Origin: Isoetes taiwanensis
Taxonomy: Eukaryota > Streptophyta > Lycopodiopsida > Isoetales > Isoetaceae
Length of the DNA stretch: 64,000 nt
Assembly (NCBI GenBank): GCA_021234155.1
Contig: JAJEKV010000049.1
Coordinates: 10,642,292 to 10,706,291, forward strand
Reading direction: 5' to 3'
Shown: piece by piece, positions 45,791 through 58,064 of the stretch
Layout of the letters: each line of letters begins with the position of its first letter
Position numbering within the stretch: the first letter of the stretch is position 1
Translations under genes and position numbers: made by a program
The notes under the pieces: generated by a model
Told to the model about the DNA's origin: nothing
What the model saw: only the letters and a program-made list of their open reading frames with translations
The model's database searches: none

Positions 45791-47038
45791 TGCGACTCTT
45801 CAAATGTGGCTCGAATTCAACAACACAATTTGATATATGGAAAACAAACTATGCTCAACTTGAAATATCGTGTGGAAATGCATAACTATTTGGCCTCAAA
45901 GTCCCATCTATTCTCATCCACAGTTCCAAACATTTTAATGCCAATAAAAGAAATAGAATATATGGTTGCGAGATAGCATTAACCAGCACTCCAATAATTG
46001 ATATAAAAAACTAAGGAATAAATGTATAGACAAATCATAAAGTGTGGGCAATGTTGGACATATATGAGAGAATTGTTAACTGCTTCATAATGTTGGGCAT
46101 GCAAACTTACTGTATTTATATGCTTTAAGGGCTATTAGAAACAGTTAGTTAAACGAGCTATAAGAAATGCGTTTGACTCTTATAACTTCATAAATAAGGG
46201 AGCTATGTGCAGTTCCTTAGATGTTTGTGATATAGCTGTAACCTTTCAGAGATGGAACATGGTTGTGTTAAGCCCTAATAAATCTAATAGACAAATTTGA
46301 AATAAGACAGACAATGATTGCGCCTAATGCCTCATCCTCTATACGTTGTATGCTATGTTAAAATCAGGTTGTTGGAGTTATTTTCTATTCAAGCTCATAA
46401 TAGTAGGAGTGTTCACCAACATTTTACATTCATTTATAAATGGAATCATATTGGTTAGGCATGGTTTGATGCAAAGCTTGTTCAAATTTGCGGTACATTA
46501 CTATGAAAAATAAGTATGCGACCTTTGTCCTTATAGCCATTAGGATTTCATGAGGGATGAACGAGGGTTTTGTTGGATTTCAGCCTCTATTTAATTGATG
46601 GCTGAAACAAGGCATCCACCAGTTTATCAGTCATGTATTTTCTTTGCAGATTGGCCGTGTCGGTACATATATGCAAGGGCATAGTCCTTCATGTTGTATA
46701 GGAGAGTAGTCATTTTTCTATACATGGTAGGGCAAGGTTTCTGTCATGGAGTAGTGGCATGAATAGAAAATTACAGAGCTTTGTCAGGTATAGATCGACA
46801 CATTTCACAACATAGTTTCCTATGCTTCAGAACATCCAAACCTGAACTGTGCAGCTGAAAACGTCAGTGAATAATTCAAACTTTACTGTAAAGCTCATCT
46901 TAGATAATAAGTGACATGTTCATGTATTGCAGCGGTTGTTTAGCTCAGCTGATCTAATTGGAAAAAAGTAGGGATGGGCCTGAAATATTAAGTTCAAACT
47001 TAATAATTTGTTTGTAAAGATCATCCAATCCTTGACAG
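45791..47038. other. No gene supported
   Basis: AT-rich sequence without open frames of note or clear repeats. Confidence 0.5.
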
Positions 47039-48004
47039 TTAAGCACAGCTCACCATAGCCTCTTTAGCAGTTAGCCTATCCTGATGATCATAGCGCAAGA
47101 GCTTGTCCAAAAAATCAACAGCCTGATATATAACAATATATCTAAGCATCACTACAGACTTAAAATTCAACTCATAAAATAGGGAGCTAACAATAACCTC
47201 TGGCACGATTAAGTGTTGGTTGTCAGAATTAATGAATTTGACCATGGCTTTCGGCTGTGTCTGAAATGTGCCTGGGATGCATTAGATTCTAAGAAATTTA
47301 AGAATGAAGGAAGTAGGAATCAGCTTCCGACTAGAGCTTCCAGATGTGTATCCAGCCGAAACGATATTTGTTTAAGTAGACATTAAGTTCGTCTGTTCCA
47401 AGAACCTGTAGGTACACGAGCCACACCTTTGAGCAATACAAGATATGTAGAGCAAGGATAGAGACATTCAGTAATGAAATATCCAGGCAATATGTAGACA
47501 ACTTAGCCAAAACATTCACAATTAGTAGCCAAGCAATAATATACCTTTGCTATCTTCACTAGCTGATCATAATTATCGTGCCCATAAAAGAATGGCTCCT
47601 TCCGAAAAATCTGAAAGTTCAAAATTCAAGTAGAACGAAGACAAACAGAGTAATCAAGGAACATAATTATATCTTCAATTACCTACCATCCCTGCAAACA
47701 TGCATACTCAGCTCCACATGTCAAGAGAGTAGTTATAGTCCTGGAAATCAACAAGAAGCTGAGGGCCCTTAAAATACCTGAACAAGTACATAAGCATCAG
47801 AATCAAACTGTGGTTGCAGAAAATATTTGTTTGTCTCAAATACACACCCTGATGCTACACGAACATTATACTTTTACCAGGATGATAAAACTCCGCAAGC
47901 CGCCAATCAATTAGCCTTAGCTTTCGTTGCTCATGATCAATCATCACATTATGGGGCTTAAAATCCTTGTGCATAATGTCTTGGGAATGGCAGTAATCAA
48001 GGGC
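47039..48004 (-). pseudogene. Casein kinase 2 alpha subunit, unprocessed pseudogene
   Basis: Exons are still recognisable on the minus strand, in order. 48004-47848 is [19 protein letters not shown] to [16 protein letters not shown], holding the catalytic loop (HKDFKPHN; the Lys is kept) and the Mg loop DWG changed to DWR. 47777-47697 is [19 protein letters not shown] to MFAG. 47610-47545 is exactly 22 codons, starting [15 protein letters not shown]. Then come VLGTDELNVYLNKY from 47405, HSRKPW and FINSDNQHL near 47250, and [18 protein letters not shown] near 47110. CK2 is an acidophilic Ser/Thr kinase. A 2-bp loss in the PGKEY region, a frame slip in MWSLGCMF and two later shifts make it non-functional. 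The N-lobe is missing. Confidence 0.9.
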
Positions 48005-49076
48005 CTGCAACAAACACAAATATAAAAAATATATATGATATCTGATGGATGACACATAGCTATCCTACGGCATGGCACCTCTATCTGTCTATGCAATAAA
48101 CCAGCAAGCTAGCATCACTAGCAAAAGCCTGAGGCACCTAAGCAAATCAAAGAGCAACCGGTCGGCCAACATATGTTTATCAAAGAATGCACAATACTTA
48201 GCAAGTAGCATGCTGCATCTTAAACTGGAAGAAGAAAAAAAGAAAGGCACTATACTGCCATTACCTGTCTATGGAATAAGCCAGCAAGCCCGGACCTCTA
48301 GGTTAGCAAAAAGCATCTAGGCAGATTAAAGAACAGGGCAAACTAGCAGCACTTTTCCCATTCAATTCATACATGTTTTCGTGTTCTATTTCATAGCATT
48401 CTAGATCCAACTTCTTAGACAGATTTATATCTCTGCAATATATCTCATTAACCTGTTTTAACACCACCATTTTCACTGAAAAATGATGAAAACGAACCTG
48501 AGTGCTGAGGTTTATACTTCCAACCATGAGTCGTTCTGGCAGTGCAAATATTCGAGCCCGGCATTCTCGGCATATGAATAAGAATTCGTGATCAAAACAC
48601 CATCAATTTGAGCAGTTCAAGCAGAGCATATATATGCCTCTATCAGTTACGGCATCAGCCATGTACAACCATTGAGCTTTCAATCAGTTAAAAAAGGAAA
48701 AAAATTGAAGCGAAACTGCAAGGAAATCCTTCTGTGTAATGGAGAGCTTTTAATCAGTTAAAGAGCAAAAAAAAATGAAGCGGAACTCCGAAAACCCTTC
48801 TCTGTACTGATTGCTCCTATAAAACGCTTCCTGGATCGACTGCAGCCATTCCTCAATCATCAATTGCAAAGAAAACCATCGGAGGAAGAGCTAAGAACAA
48901 AAAAAATTCCTTTTCTCGAAAAAGATCTTTAAGAAGAGCCGGAGAAATTTAATTCTAAGAATTAATTACCGGTGGATAGTTTATATTCTTGTGGAAACCT
49001 TCCGTGTTTCAACGAGGAAACCCTTCTGGATTTCAAGGGTTTCATATTGAAACTTGGAAGAGTTTCAGTTTTTGGG
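48005..49076. other. No gene supported
   Basis: This should hold introns and the lost 5' exons of the kinase pseudogene, but no N-lobe motif (glycine loop, VAIK-like Lys) is seen. Diverged GGAAACCCTTC motifs occur at 48990-49060. Confidence 0.45.
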
Positions 49077-49215
49077 TTGCCCCTAGGGGGGCAAACCCTC
49101 GTTTATGTGGGTATGTGGGTATATCCAGGTATATGCTGGCATATGCCTAGCATATGCTGGTGACTGCTCCAAACTGGCTGCTGCCTGTAAACTCTCGGTC
49201 ATCCAGTCCCATTCC
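49077..49215 (+). repeat. Dispersed TTGCCCC/GGGGCAA family, copy 1
   Basis: Starts with the palindrome TTGCCCCTAGGGGGGCAA (49077-49094), then GTGGGTATATCCAGGTATAT and GCATATGC-type motifs, then GCTCCAAACTGGCTGCTGCC and TAAACTC. Three related copies lie at 52430, 52680 and 56873. Confidence 0.8.
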
Positions 49216-49224
49216 TTCGCAGGC

Positions 49225-49446
49225 ATGGCTATGGCGCAGCTCGACCCTTCTTCTTGTTTCAAGCATTTTCCTCTGGCTTTCAAGAGCATCGCAGTTATTT
49301 ACCATACTGCTTTGAGTTTGGATGTACAAACAGCAAATGATGAAGTTCCAGAGGAGGTCTTGGTAGATTTTCCTACATGTTCTTTCCAGATCTCCTTGCG
49401 ACTCATTCAAACCGAGAACCGTGACACTAGCTTAGGATGTCGCTAA
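49225..49446 (+). CDS. Short ORF downstream of the repeat, unrecognised
   Basis: The ATG at 49225 (GGCATGG context) starts a 73-codon frame, MAMAQLDPSSCFKHFPLAFK and on, ending at TAA 49444-49446. No known domain. It sits behind a repeat copy in the same way as the universal stress protein gene does behind another copy, which is the only reason to list it. It may be a first exon or chance. Confidence 0.25.
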   Translation: MAMAQLDPSSCFKHFPLAFKSIAVIYHTALSLDVQTANDEVPEEVLVDFPTCSFQISLRLIQTENRDTSLGCR

Positions 49447-52424
49447 TGAATGGCATAGAGTTTAGCTATTTTTTAGGGTTCTTCCAAGATTGTTTGAAGG
49501 TCTTTTGCAAAACGGCCATTTCCGCAGCTTTCTTTTCTAAGATATTTCCTCCTCCGCAGAGATTTACCCCTACATTTGCATTTCCTTTGGAAGTTTTATG
49601 AGTGCTCGAGATTTTTTTGGCTTTGATCATCTCCTCGAGCCGTTAAGGATCATATTTTTTATGAAACAGCCCGATTCGAGAGAATAGTAAAGATGAACGA
49701 AGGGCAAGGATGGGTGAGCCCCAAGAAAACATTGTTCCTTTCTAGATAATCAAGCTTCAAGGCGTGGGTTTTGAATCCCTTCCGCCAAGCCCCAATACAA
49801 ACAGGGTGCCAAGCCGTCTCAAGTTTTTTCCGCCAAGCCCCAATACAAACAGGGTGCCAAGTCAGTTCAAGTTTATGGTTTTGTTGGCTTGATTTCTACA
49901 ACCGTGGCTCCAGTTGGCCAATATTGTCATAAATTATATGCTTTGTTAGAAACTTTCTCGATATTTTGCTACACCGTTTTGCGCTTGTTTTCTTTTGTGT
50001 GGGCATATTTCCCGTAAGTTTGGCTTCATTCTATTGGCATTACGATTACCCTAGCGTGTTTGCTTCAAATTTTAAGTGCTTGCTTCTCGACATTTATAGA
50101 TCTAATTAATCTACTTGCAATTAATCTATTGTTCATATTTGTGCCAATTCTTCTTTACTCGTTTATCTCGCGATTTACAACTATCTCTATAAAGACCTAT
50201 GCTTATATATAGGAGATATGCAACATAAAGTGCAAGATTGGTTTCCCCAGGCTTCGATTGCCGACTTTTGTTAGGCTTTGTGTAATATTCCATGTGAAAT
50301 AATTTCATCAATTTGGAAAACAAGTTAGTTATTTCAACTTTGTATGATCGATATTGGGTTGTCGCAGCTCCCTCGCTTATGTGATGGTTACAATCATGTT
50401 CGTTGTTGTGGCATATATAAGTCTCGAACCATGTTGCAACACCTCCTCCAAATTCTTTGAGTACTATTTTTGGTATGTGAACACATTTCTTGTTACTTAC
50501 ATGTGGTTTGCAAGATACAGGTTCTTCAATAGAAAAGTGTGTTGTAGATGAGTTCACAAGACCGCTTTATTATGCACGTAAGACCATCATCATACGATCC
50601 GATCAGCCCATTCATCCAATTTCGATTTACCATTAACCGAGATGAATATGGCTTTGTTTGGACACACATGATATTCTCGCTTTTTCCTAAATTGATGGGC
50701 TAATCGCATTCAACAACCAGACTTAAGATCTCAATGATTCATGGTCTAAGAACTTCTATTATGTCTAAGAGCATGAAACCAGACGTCGAGATGCGTGTTT
50801 TTTCTAGAAAAGTGTGTTGCGTAAGAGCACATTACGCACGCATACCATCATCATCCGATCCGAACAGCCCATTCGCCAATTCTCGGTTTACCATTAACTT
50901 GTAAGGTCACAGTAAGAACATTGGACTTAAAGCATTGAACTTGAGATTTGTTACAAAATTGTCAAAACTTTTGGAGTAATGGCAATTTTACAAATTCTCA
51001 AGGACTTTAATGAGATACAGGAAAGAAAATTAGTCAAACTTGTGATGATGATGTGGGCAATCTTTTTAGAGAATGTGGCAAACTTTCTATGGTGGCTAAT
51101 AATAGCTTGTATGTTGCAATGTCCGCATATGCTATTTTTCAAACAGAAACCTTTTTAGAGGTCCAAATAGTGTACCTACTAGTAAGATTATAAATAGCAC
51201 GTCCATTTGATTACAAGCCCTTAGACAGACATCATTGTGGTGTTTAGGGAACTCTTTTGAAAATAAGCAATAGTGGCAATTAACTAGCAATCAATCTACA
51301 CAAAGTTAGCAGGCTATGACTTGGAGAAAGGAAGGAATTTAAGACAAGGATCTGGTATCAGGGAAAGATTCAAATCAACTCAGATTCAATCGAAAGCAAG
51401 GTAGGTTGCAAAACTCCAATTCGGTCTTGGTCAAATAATAGCACTTTAAACTCACCATGACCATTCTCTAAAGGTTTACAACACTAACTCAAATTAGTTT
51501 CACATTTATCTAAACTCTAATAACTTACCTAAGGTTAGATTCACCCCTTTGATTATTTTCCATCTTGTTCCAAGCAAGGTCATTCTACCAAGTACACACC
51601 ATAGCAGAAGAATGAATTAGACTATATACATATTCTGATTTTGAATTTAGTTGTAGATGATCAAAGTGCAGGGAGACAAGCTACATAATAGCAGTTAGAA
51701 AAGACATACAAATAAGGTGCTCATTCTATTGTTTTTAGATTAGGGCATAGTGCAATCAAAAGGCTACGAGATGTTAACTTGTGTTCAGTAAGTGAAAAGA
51801 TGTAATATATTCATTGTGAACATGAATACTCATGGATGGTGGTTGCTTCATGGCTATCTCTTAGCCATTATAATTACACTTTGGTATGCTTAGATTTTGG
51901 GCATAATGTGGGTTCAAATCCCACATATTCAAGATCGTCTTCCACGCCATTCAAAATTGAGAGATATACTCTACCATAAAATGTCGAACATTAATAATGG
52001 ATTCAACCTTGTAGTTTTAGAACCAAACAAATGTCTGCACACTGGGGTGTCTCATTTTCGATGTCCCTTTTGTCCTCCAATTTAGTACTAAAGTCAATAA
52101 AGGTGGTTGGAAATCTTGGAGGCAATTTCAAATTTAGAAAACAAAAATAGTAATAAAAATCAATTCCTTGAATCTTGGAGAACCGGGCTACAGTGCGTCC
52201 ATGTGTTGAGCCCCGATAAAGAAAACTAAAACACCAACGAAATCATCATTCTTGCTTCTCGTCTTTCGATATGTTCAAGGTTTGAATGGAACCAATGGAT
52301 TGTGTTTCTTTTTCCTATTTGCAACATTCAATTTGTGAGTTATTAGCATATTTGAATGCCTTGCCTTATGAATTATGAATTGGGCATGGAAATAGCATTC
52401 CACTGATATGTTTGAGTCCAGTTT
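49447..52424. other. Intergenic; a diverged direct repeat at 50524-50640 and 50802-50900
   Basis: The direct repeat shares AGAAAAGTGTGTTG, CCATCATCATNCGATCCGA and CAGCCCATTC. Two copies of CGCCAAGCCCCAATACAAAC lie at 49782 and 49831. A tRNA-like T-arm is listed separately. The minus frame at 50126-50557 has no domain. Confidence 0.5.
51855..51950 (+). repeat. tRNA-like relic
   Basis: TGTGGGTTCAAATCCCACA is a perfect 6-bp T-arm (51908-51926), but the rest of a cloverleaf cannot be drawn. Possibly a SINE piece. Confidence 0.25.
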
Positions 52425-52429
52425 TTTGT

Positions 52430-52582
52430 TTGCCCCTAAGGGGAAAACCCTTATCCATGTGGGTTTGTCGATATTCCAAGTATATGTCAAGATATGCTCG
52501 AAAACATGACTTTGAAGTGTGATTTAAGCCATTTCACTCTCGAGTCACGGAGGGCAACCCTCCGTGCGCAACACCTTGTTTT
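52430..52582 (+). repeat. Dispersed family, copy 2, with a 3' hairpin
   Basis: Begins TTGCCCCTAAGGGGAAAACC. It ends near a perfect 9-bp stem, CACGGAGGG-CAA-CCCTCCGTG (52546-52566), then CGCAACACCTTG. The last 85 bp match 54188-54272. Confidence 0.75.
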
Positions 52583-52679
52583 ATTAATAACCTCAATCAG
52601 ATAGTGTGAGCGTTTCATAGCCTTGCAGAATGAAAGTCAAGAAAAAAATAGGTATGCAACAAAAAGTCTATTTTGTGGG

Positions 52680-52810
52680 TTGCCTCTAGGGAGAAAACCT
52701 GCACTCATATGGATTTTGGGTATATTCAGAGCATATGCTAGAATATGCCTATAATATACTGAAAACCGCTCCAAACTTGATGTTGCCTATAAACTCGACG
52801 GTCCCAGTGT
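52680..52810 (+). repeat. Dispersed family, copy 3
   Basis: GTTGCCTCTAGGGAGAAAACC, then GGGTATATTCAGAGCATATG, CCGCTCCAAACTTGATGTTG and CCTATAAACTCGACGGTCCC. It ends about 75 bp before the start codon of the universal stress protein gene, so its TATAAA-like part could serve as core promoter. Confidence 0.75.
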
Positions 52811-52883
52811 TGCTGGGTGGCTACTGTACAAACCCGCTAACCGGCACAAGAAAATCGCCACAGCTCTATATCCGAGCTCAGCT

Positions 52884-53622
52884 ATGGAGGTCGATGCATG
52901 TGCTAATACAAAGAAAAGCATCGTTATGATTGCCATAGGTGATAGTGAACCTAGCACAAAAATGATTCTTTGGGCCCTCGAAAACCTTCATCACTGCAAA
53001 TTCGGCGATGTGACAATTGTTCTGTCCATGCCGAATCTGTAGGTCAGGTGTATAAAGGTGCGGCCGAGCCTGGTTTGCTTGGTCGGTTTTTTTTCCTCAA
53101 ATTTTGTTTCTGTTTCTGGATTCTTGGGGTTTTTTTTTCCTGTTTCTGACCTAAATGTTGAACCTTTTGTAGTTGGATATTATGCCACTCCAGACATGAT
53201 TGATGCCATGAAGAAGCGTGAAGAGAGCATTATTGACATTGCCTTTGAAAATGAAAAGCTGCCTGGTGGTGAATATCATGTCTGTTTCTAGATTTTATTA
53301 TGTTCATGTTCTGTATCAAGCTTTGTAAATTAATTTTTTTCCTTTCAGATCCATCCTAAAACTGTGGCCGTCCTTGGAGATGCAAGAGAGGGAATCTGTG
53401 ATGCTACAGAAAAAGAGCATGTTGATGTCTTGGTGGTAGGAAGCCATGGCTATGGAACACTCAAAAGGTACGAATTGAATCAAATTGGATTGTTTCCTCC
53501 ACATGCTAAATTAATTTCATGAATATTGTTATAGGACTTTCTTTGACAGTGTCATTGACTACTGTGCTCATCATGCTAAATGCCCGGTTGTTATTGTAAA
53601 AAAAAGCAAATTCTCATTTTAA
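52884..53622 (+). CDS. Universal stress protein (USP-A fold) gene, four exons, one frame break
   Basis: Exon 1 (52884-53057) starts MEVDACANTKKSIVMIAIGD and continues ALENLHHCKFGDVTIVL. A one-base slip near 53023 is then needed to read VHAESVGQVYK before the donor AAAG/GTGCGG. Exon 2 (53173-53279): GYYATPDMIDAMKKREESI to GGEYH. Exon 3 (53349-53467): HPKTVAVLGDAREGICDA and VDVLVVGSHGYGTLK, the nucleotide-binding glycine motif region of USPs. Exon 4 (53535-53622): FFDSVIDYCAHHAKCPVVIV to a TAA. Phases agree at all three junctions. Plant USPs of about 160 residues act in stress responses. As read, exon 1 ends at a TAG (53040-53042), so it is either a young pseudogene or carries a sequencing error. 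Confidence 0.8.
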
Positions 53623-55440
53623 GTGAACTTTTTGTATTAACAACATCCAATAATTCTATTTAATATATATTGGGAAAAGGACAACATTTACCTTCATATA
53701 ACTAACTTTCCCACCATGTTGTGGATCATCTATATTCATCTATATTAAGGCAATTTCAACTTGCACAATCTGTTATATGCCATTTGTGACCCTAATAATT
53801 TGGTTCCGATTCAAATATGTATATAATATATCCAAATATACAAGTGAAGATATGTAGTTCCACAATCATAATAGTAGTTAAATAATTTGTATTTTATATG
53901 ACATACAAAAACCCTATGGAAATGCTCCATATCGAACGTTTATTTCCTTATCTAATACGTCCACATGGTGCGACTCGTTTAACAGTGCTATAGATGGAAG
54001 ACCTATAACTTAAAATATTGTTAGTACTGGGAAGTGCTGACATTGTTTCTAGAAGATATAAAATACGTACATACATTTTCAGAACACTCAACTACTCAGT
54101 TACATACACAATTCGATCAAGGGCACTTGTGGACGGGTTTGTAGATGAACATAGCAGGGATCTACTTTAATTTAATCATAAAGTGCAAAAACATGACTTC
54201 ATGGTTTGATTTAGGCCACTTCACCCTCAATAAACTAGAGGGCAATCCTCTGTGCGCAGCACTTGTTTGCTTAACTGCACTTATACCCCCATATTAATTT
54301 AATCTTTTAAATATATATTAGAGCAAACAAATATGTGTACGACAAATCCCATTATACCATATACGGAGAAATAAAAAATTAGAAAAAACTAAAGAATAAT
54401 ATATCATAGAATAGGATCATCATTTAATAGAATGGTAATTAATATTGCCAAAGTTCCCTCCAACCAATGCAAATTTAATAACATTAGTGGGTTGGGCCAG
54501 CCGATTTTGATTAGGTAGCCGAATTCAGTGGGTTGGGCAGACTTTGGATTCACGATTAACTCTTGTGAAATCGATTTGGAGCAGCCACGGTGCAATACAA
54601 TGAGCATGAGTAAGCAGCATGGCAAAAAACTATTTCCAGGTAGTTTTATATTATAATCTTGAGAATGGTTGAGAGTTTAGAAGTCTCTTTGTCTATAAAC
54701 TCATTGTTTCTTTTCATGTACGGTGAGAATTTGTCCAAACTACCGCACATCTCACATTCTTTAATTATATCAGGAAGATCTAGTCCCCGATTCAACAATG
54801 GCATCTTAGAAGAAAAGATCACTTCTGGGGTCAGAAAAGTGTTCCAACTCTTTGTCTATAGTCTCACTCTCTCTCTTAACCTCATCTCTGTGTGCAAAAC
54901 CACCATGAGTTCTTGCTACAAAAGGAAGGAAAAACAGACACGTTCATAATTTGCTCCAAATAATAAAATCAGAGCCATTTGGTGTTTTAGTAGTTCGTTC
55001 TTAATTCTGATTCTTTAAGTTTCTTTAAGCTTTACAATGCATGTCTCTAGATGGCATTCTATTTGCCCTCTCTATATGAAAGCTGCATTAATTGGCCTTA
55101 TAGAACCAAAAGAACTGGATTTTTATGTGTCATAAATACTGCATGTGCATTGTTACTTTTAAGTATTGTAAGGAGAGGAAAAAAAATCTAAGCCTGTGCA
55201 TTATTACTTATGGACTAACAATGCAAGTGAAAGTCTAATTTAAATTATGCCATGCAATTTGAAAGTTCAGTTCTTCGAGTGACCTTCAATAAAAAGTAAA
55301 GGCAGCCCTTTTATTTGAAAGGACCAGCAGACAGAGAAAATAGAGGAAATATTTATAGTATGTCGGAAACAGAGGAATTGAATTAGTAGCACCGCTCCAT
55401 CAGATAATTGTATTGAACTTATTATATAATCAAGCTTACC
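53623..55440. other. Intergenic; second copy of the hairpin module at 54188-54272
   Basis: 54188-54272 repeats AAAACATGACTT...GGCCACTTCACCCTC and a weaker hairpin, then TGTGCGCAGCACTTG. It lies about 570 bp beyond the stress protein gene. A plus frame at 54659-54949 has no domain. Confidence 0.6.
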
Positions 55441-56190
55441 TGGTGTTCAAGACCATTTCCACTAACACCTAGGAAATTGGCTAAACATCCCCCATGAAGT
55501 TTGATAATATCCATCGTAGCCATTACAAGACCTGCACCATTCACCATGCAACCAATATTTCCGTCTAGACCTATATAATCAATGTTCTGTTTAGCATGCG
55601 GTTGCTACATGTAAGAGCAAAATGATCCAAGTCAACAAAATTCGACAACATTGCCATCATTAATAGAGACAATAATTGTGGTCCTTTCCAAATACTATGT
55701 CATCCAATGTATAGGCATCTTGCCCATAAAGCTAATCCTATAACATGTCAAGTAACAACATCTTCCGTCCATCCAAGGATCTGAAGTATTCTCAAAACAT
55801 ATTGCAACAATAAAAGGTTACCGAGTGAAGTATCTCATGTGGATCTTCTTGTGGCCTATCATGAAGAGCAAATATTTCTTTTTGGTGGAAAGTTGCATTA
55901 TCGTCAAAGTTTAGTTTTGCATCAGCTGCAACCAACTGCCCATCCCATCTATCGATTCTGCAAGGGGGGGTTGATTTAATCTACACAACGAAAACGTTAA
56001 CGAACTAGGTTAAAACCTATGATGCATTTGATCATCCATAGATCTAAATTAAAATAATAGATATAATAGAAATGCAGGTAGGTATCATTCGAACAACCCA
56101 CCTCCACAAGTGTACAATCTGTATCAGTCAATTGCTTATATAGACATTTTATCTCGCTCCATGGCTTCGCTTTATCGCCTTTTGGAAACA
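55440..56190 (-). pseudogene. Succinyl-CoA ligase beta subunit, unprocessed pseudogene
   Basis: Minus-strand pieces in gene order: near 56150-56100 LYKQLTDTDCTLVEV (compare the DCT-LLEINP region); near 55945-55840 GQLVAADAKLNFDDNATFHQ and EIFALHDRPQEDPH; near 55590-55440 [18 protein letters not shown] and [14 protein letters not shown], then ANFLGVSGN. The enzyme makes succinate and ATP or GTP in the mitochondrial citrate cycle. The ATP-grasp N-terminus and the C-terminal CoA-binding part are not seen. Gaps between pieces look like introns. Confidence 0.85.
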
Positions 56191-56872
56191 TAATCGGGCC
56201 ACCTTTTCCGCATCAACTGCTTTTACGCCATATAAAATTACACGCAAATTCTAGTAATTTCGTTCAAACGTTTATTATTAGTAGAGCCACATGCCACAAC
56301 ATTATTACATGTGGATAGTCTAGTTGTCCTATCCTCCTCCGCTTATATTATAAAACCGTGGCGTCTGTCCCTCCAACCCAATCAATGGCCCATATCAATG
56401 ACCTCTGTTTAAAATCCTGAAAGTTGGAGCATCACATTGAGGTGGCCCTACACTAGAAACAATTACAAGAGAGCATGTAAATTATCGCCATAGCTAGTCC
56501 CGACGATGCTAGAAGAAGAAGAGGGAGAAACAGAGGGCCAGTTCGGGCTAGTCACCTGATTAAATGGCATATTTTAGTGCCATATGGCATATTCCTATGA
56601 TTATTACTCACTAGAACATTCTCTTAGAAAAGAGTATTCGAAGAGTTATGGCAATAATCATTGAAATAGTTTTTAACATGAGCATATACTTAAAGTTATG
56701 TATAGTAACCTGATTGCAATCGACGATGGGCACAGTTGGATCAACTTAACTTGCAAGGACTAGTGGCTAAAGTGACCCAGACTTTGCTCATTTCAGATAA
56801 CTTCCTTACGAGATTCAACATAACCCAGAAATTGCACCCTTTCTACACAATTATTTAGTTGAAATTTTTGAA

Positions 56873-57005
56873 TTGCCCCTAGGGGGGCAAACCTTGGCTT
56901 AGGCGGGTTTTTGGCATATCTCAAGAATATCTTTGGTATATGCCCGATATTCCAAAAAATTGCTCTAAACCTCGCTATTCCCCTTAAACCGCGATCATCC
57001 TCGTT
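56873..57005 (+). repeat. Dispersed family, copy 4
   Basis: TTGCCCCTAGGGGGGCAA (56873-56890, identical to copy 1), then GGCATATCTCAAGAATATC, GGTATATGCC, TTGCTCTAAACCTCG and CCTTAAACCGCGATCATCC. Confidence 0.8.
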
Positions 57006-57739
57006 ATTGTGCGAGGCTCGCTTTTACTCTATAACCGAATCTTTGGTATGGCCGATCTTTGATGGATTTTGCAGCTTTGGTCATGGCCTCGTTCTTTGTG
57101 TGGACCTTCACATTTCTTCCTTTGCAAGCCGCATCCCGTTGTTCTTTAGCAATCTCTAGCTATGGCGGTTTCAAAACCCCAAACACGGCAAGAACAAAAT
57201 GAGTCACACCGACATTATCCATTCCTCCTTTGATTTTTAGAATTTTATTATGCCCTACCCTCTGTTGAGCATCCGACATTGGGGCAAAGAATTTGTTCTG
57301 TGCAAAAGATATGTAGCGAACCGATCCCCAAAGGTAGTGAAATATTGAGGTTATATCTGTGGTTCCTCTCTGGCTATTAAATTTGCAATTGCGGCGAGTC
57401 GGCTCCCCATTCTGTTATTTCTTAGTGCTAAGTTTTTTCCCTGTTTTATGAAGCACATGAGATTCATGGTCTGGAAATCAATTTGGCGGTGGAATGATCT
57501 ATATTTGAAGGTCGACTCTCTCCCCAGTTGTGGCCATGGAGAAAAACATTTCAAAGTACAGTTTTTTGCAATAAAACTCATTATAGTGCTTAAGATTGTT
57601 CAGTTCAACCAATCAATTGATGCAAGATCATAAAAGGAAAAAAAAACGAGGCAAGATAACGTTTTGTTTGTTGCTTCATTTGCTTGGGACTTGCTACAGT
57701 GGGGTTCTCATGGAAACAAGATTCTCAGAAACTACACCT

Positions 57740-57815
57740 CTTTGGCTTTAACATGCTCTGTCACTTCTTTGACTTTAACATGCTCTGTCACTTCTTTGAC
57801 TTTAACATACTCTGT
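57740..57815. repeat. 27-bp tandem repeat, three copies
   Basis: CTTTGACTTTAACATGCTCT with GTCACTT, repeated at 57740, 57767 and 57794. A multiple of 3, so it stays open in one frame, but it encodes nothing known. Confidence 0.9.
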
Positions 57816-58064
57816 AGTTGACTTGCAAATGAATATCCAAGATAGACTCACCAACGTTGGCGATGAAGGGAGGATCAATATGTTGAAATTAGAGCAAATA
57901 TTTCTGCACTGTAGATGTATAATAGTGAGAGGCCATCTTTCAAAGATCAACGGCTTGATTTTGAGTATAATTTGAAGTCACAATTAAGGTATACAATATA
58001 TTTATCTTCTGGTTTTATTTCTAATATCAATTTCGAGATGTAGAATTGTGCAGATAGCCTGCAA

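Larger units (their letters stand above)
56191..58064. other. Intergenic; no gene supported apart from repeats
   Basis: Contains repeat copy 4 (56873-57005) and a 27-bp tandem repeat (57740-57815). Short frames at 56911-57159 and 57664-57975 show no domain, though the latter may include lost 5' exons of the GH3 pseudogene downstream. Confidence 0.45.

Noticed and set aside
50126-50557. 143-codon minus-strand frame
   Set aside because: No recognisable domain and no splice or promoter context; composition is like its non-coding surroundings.
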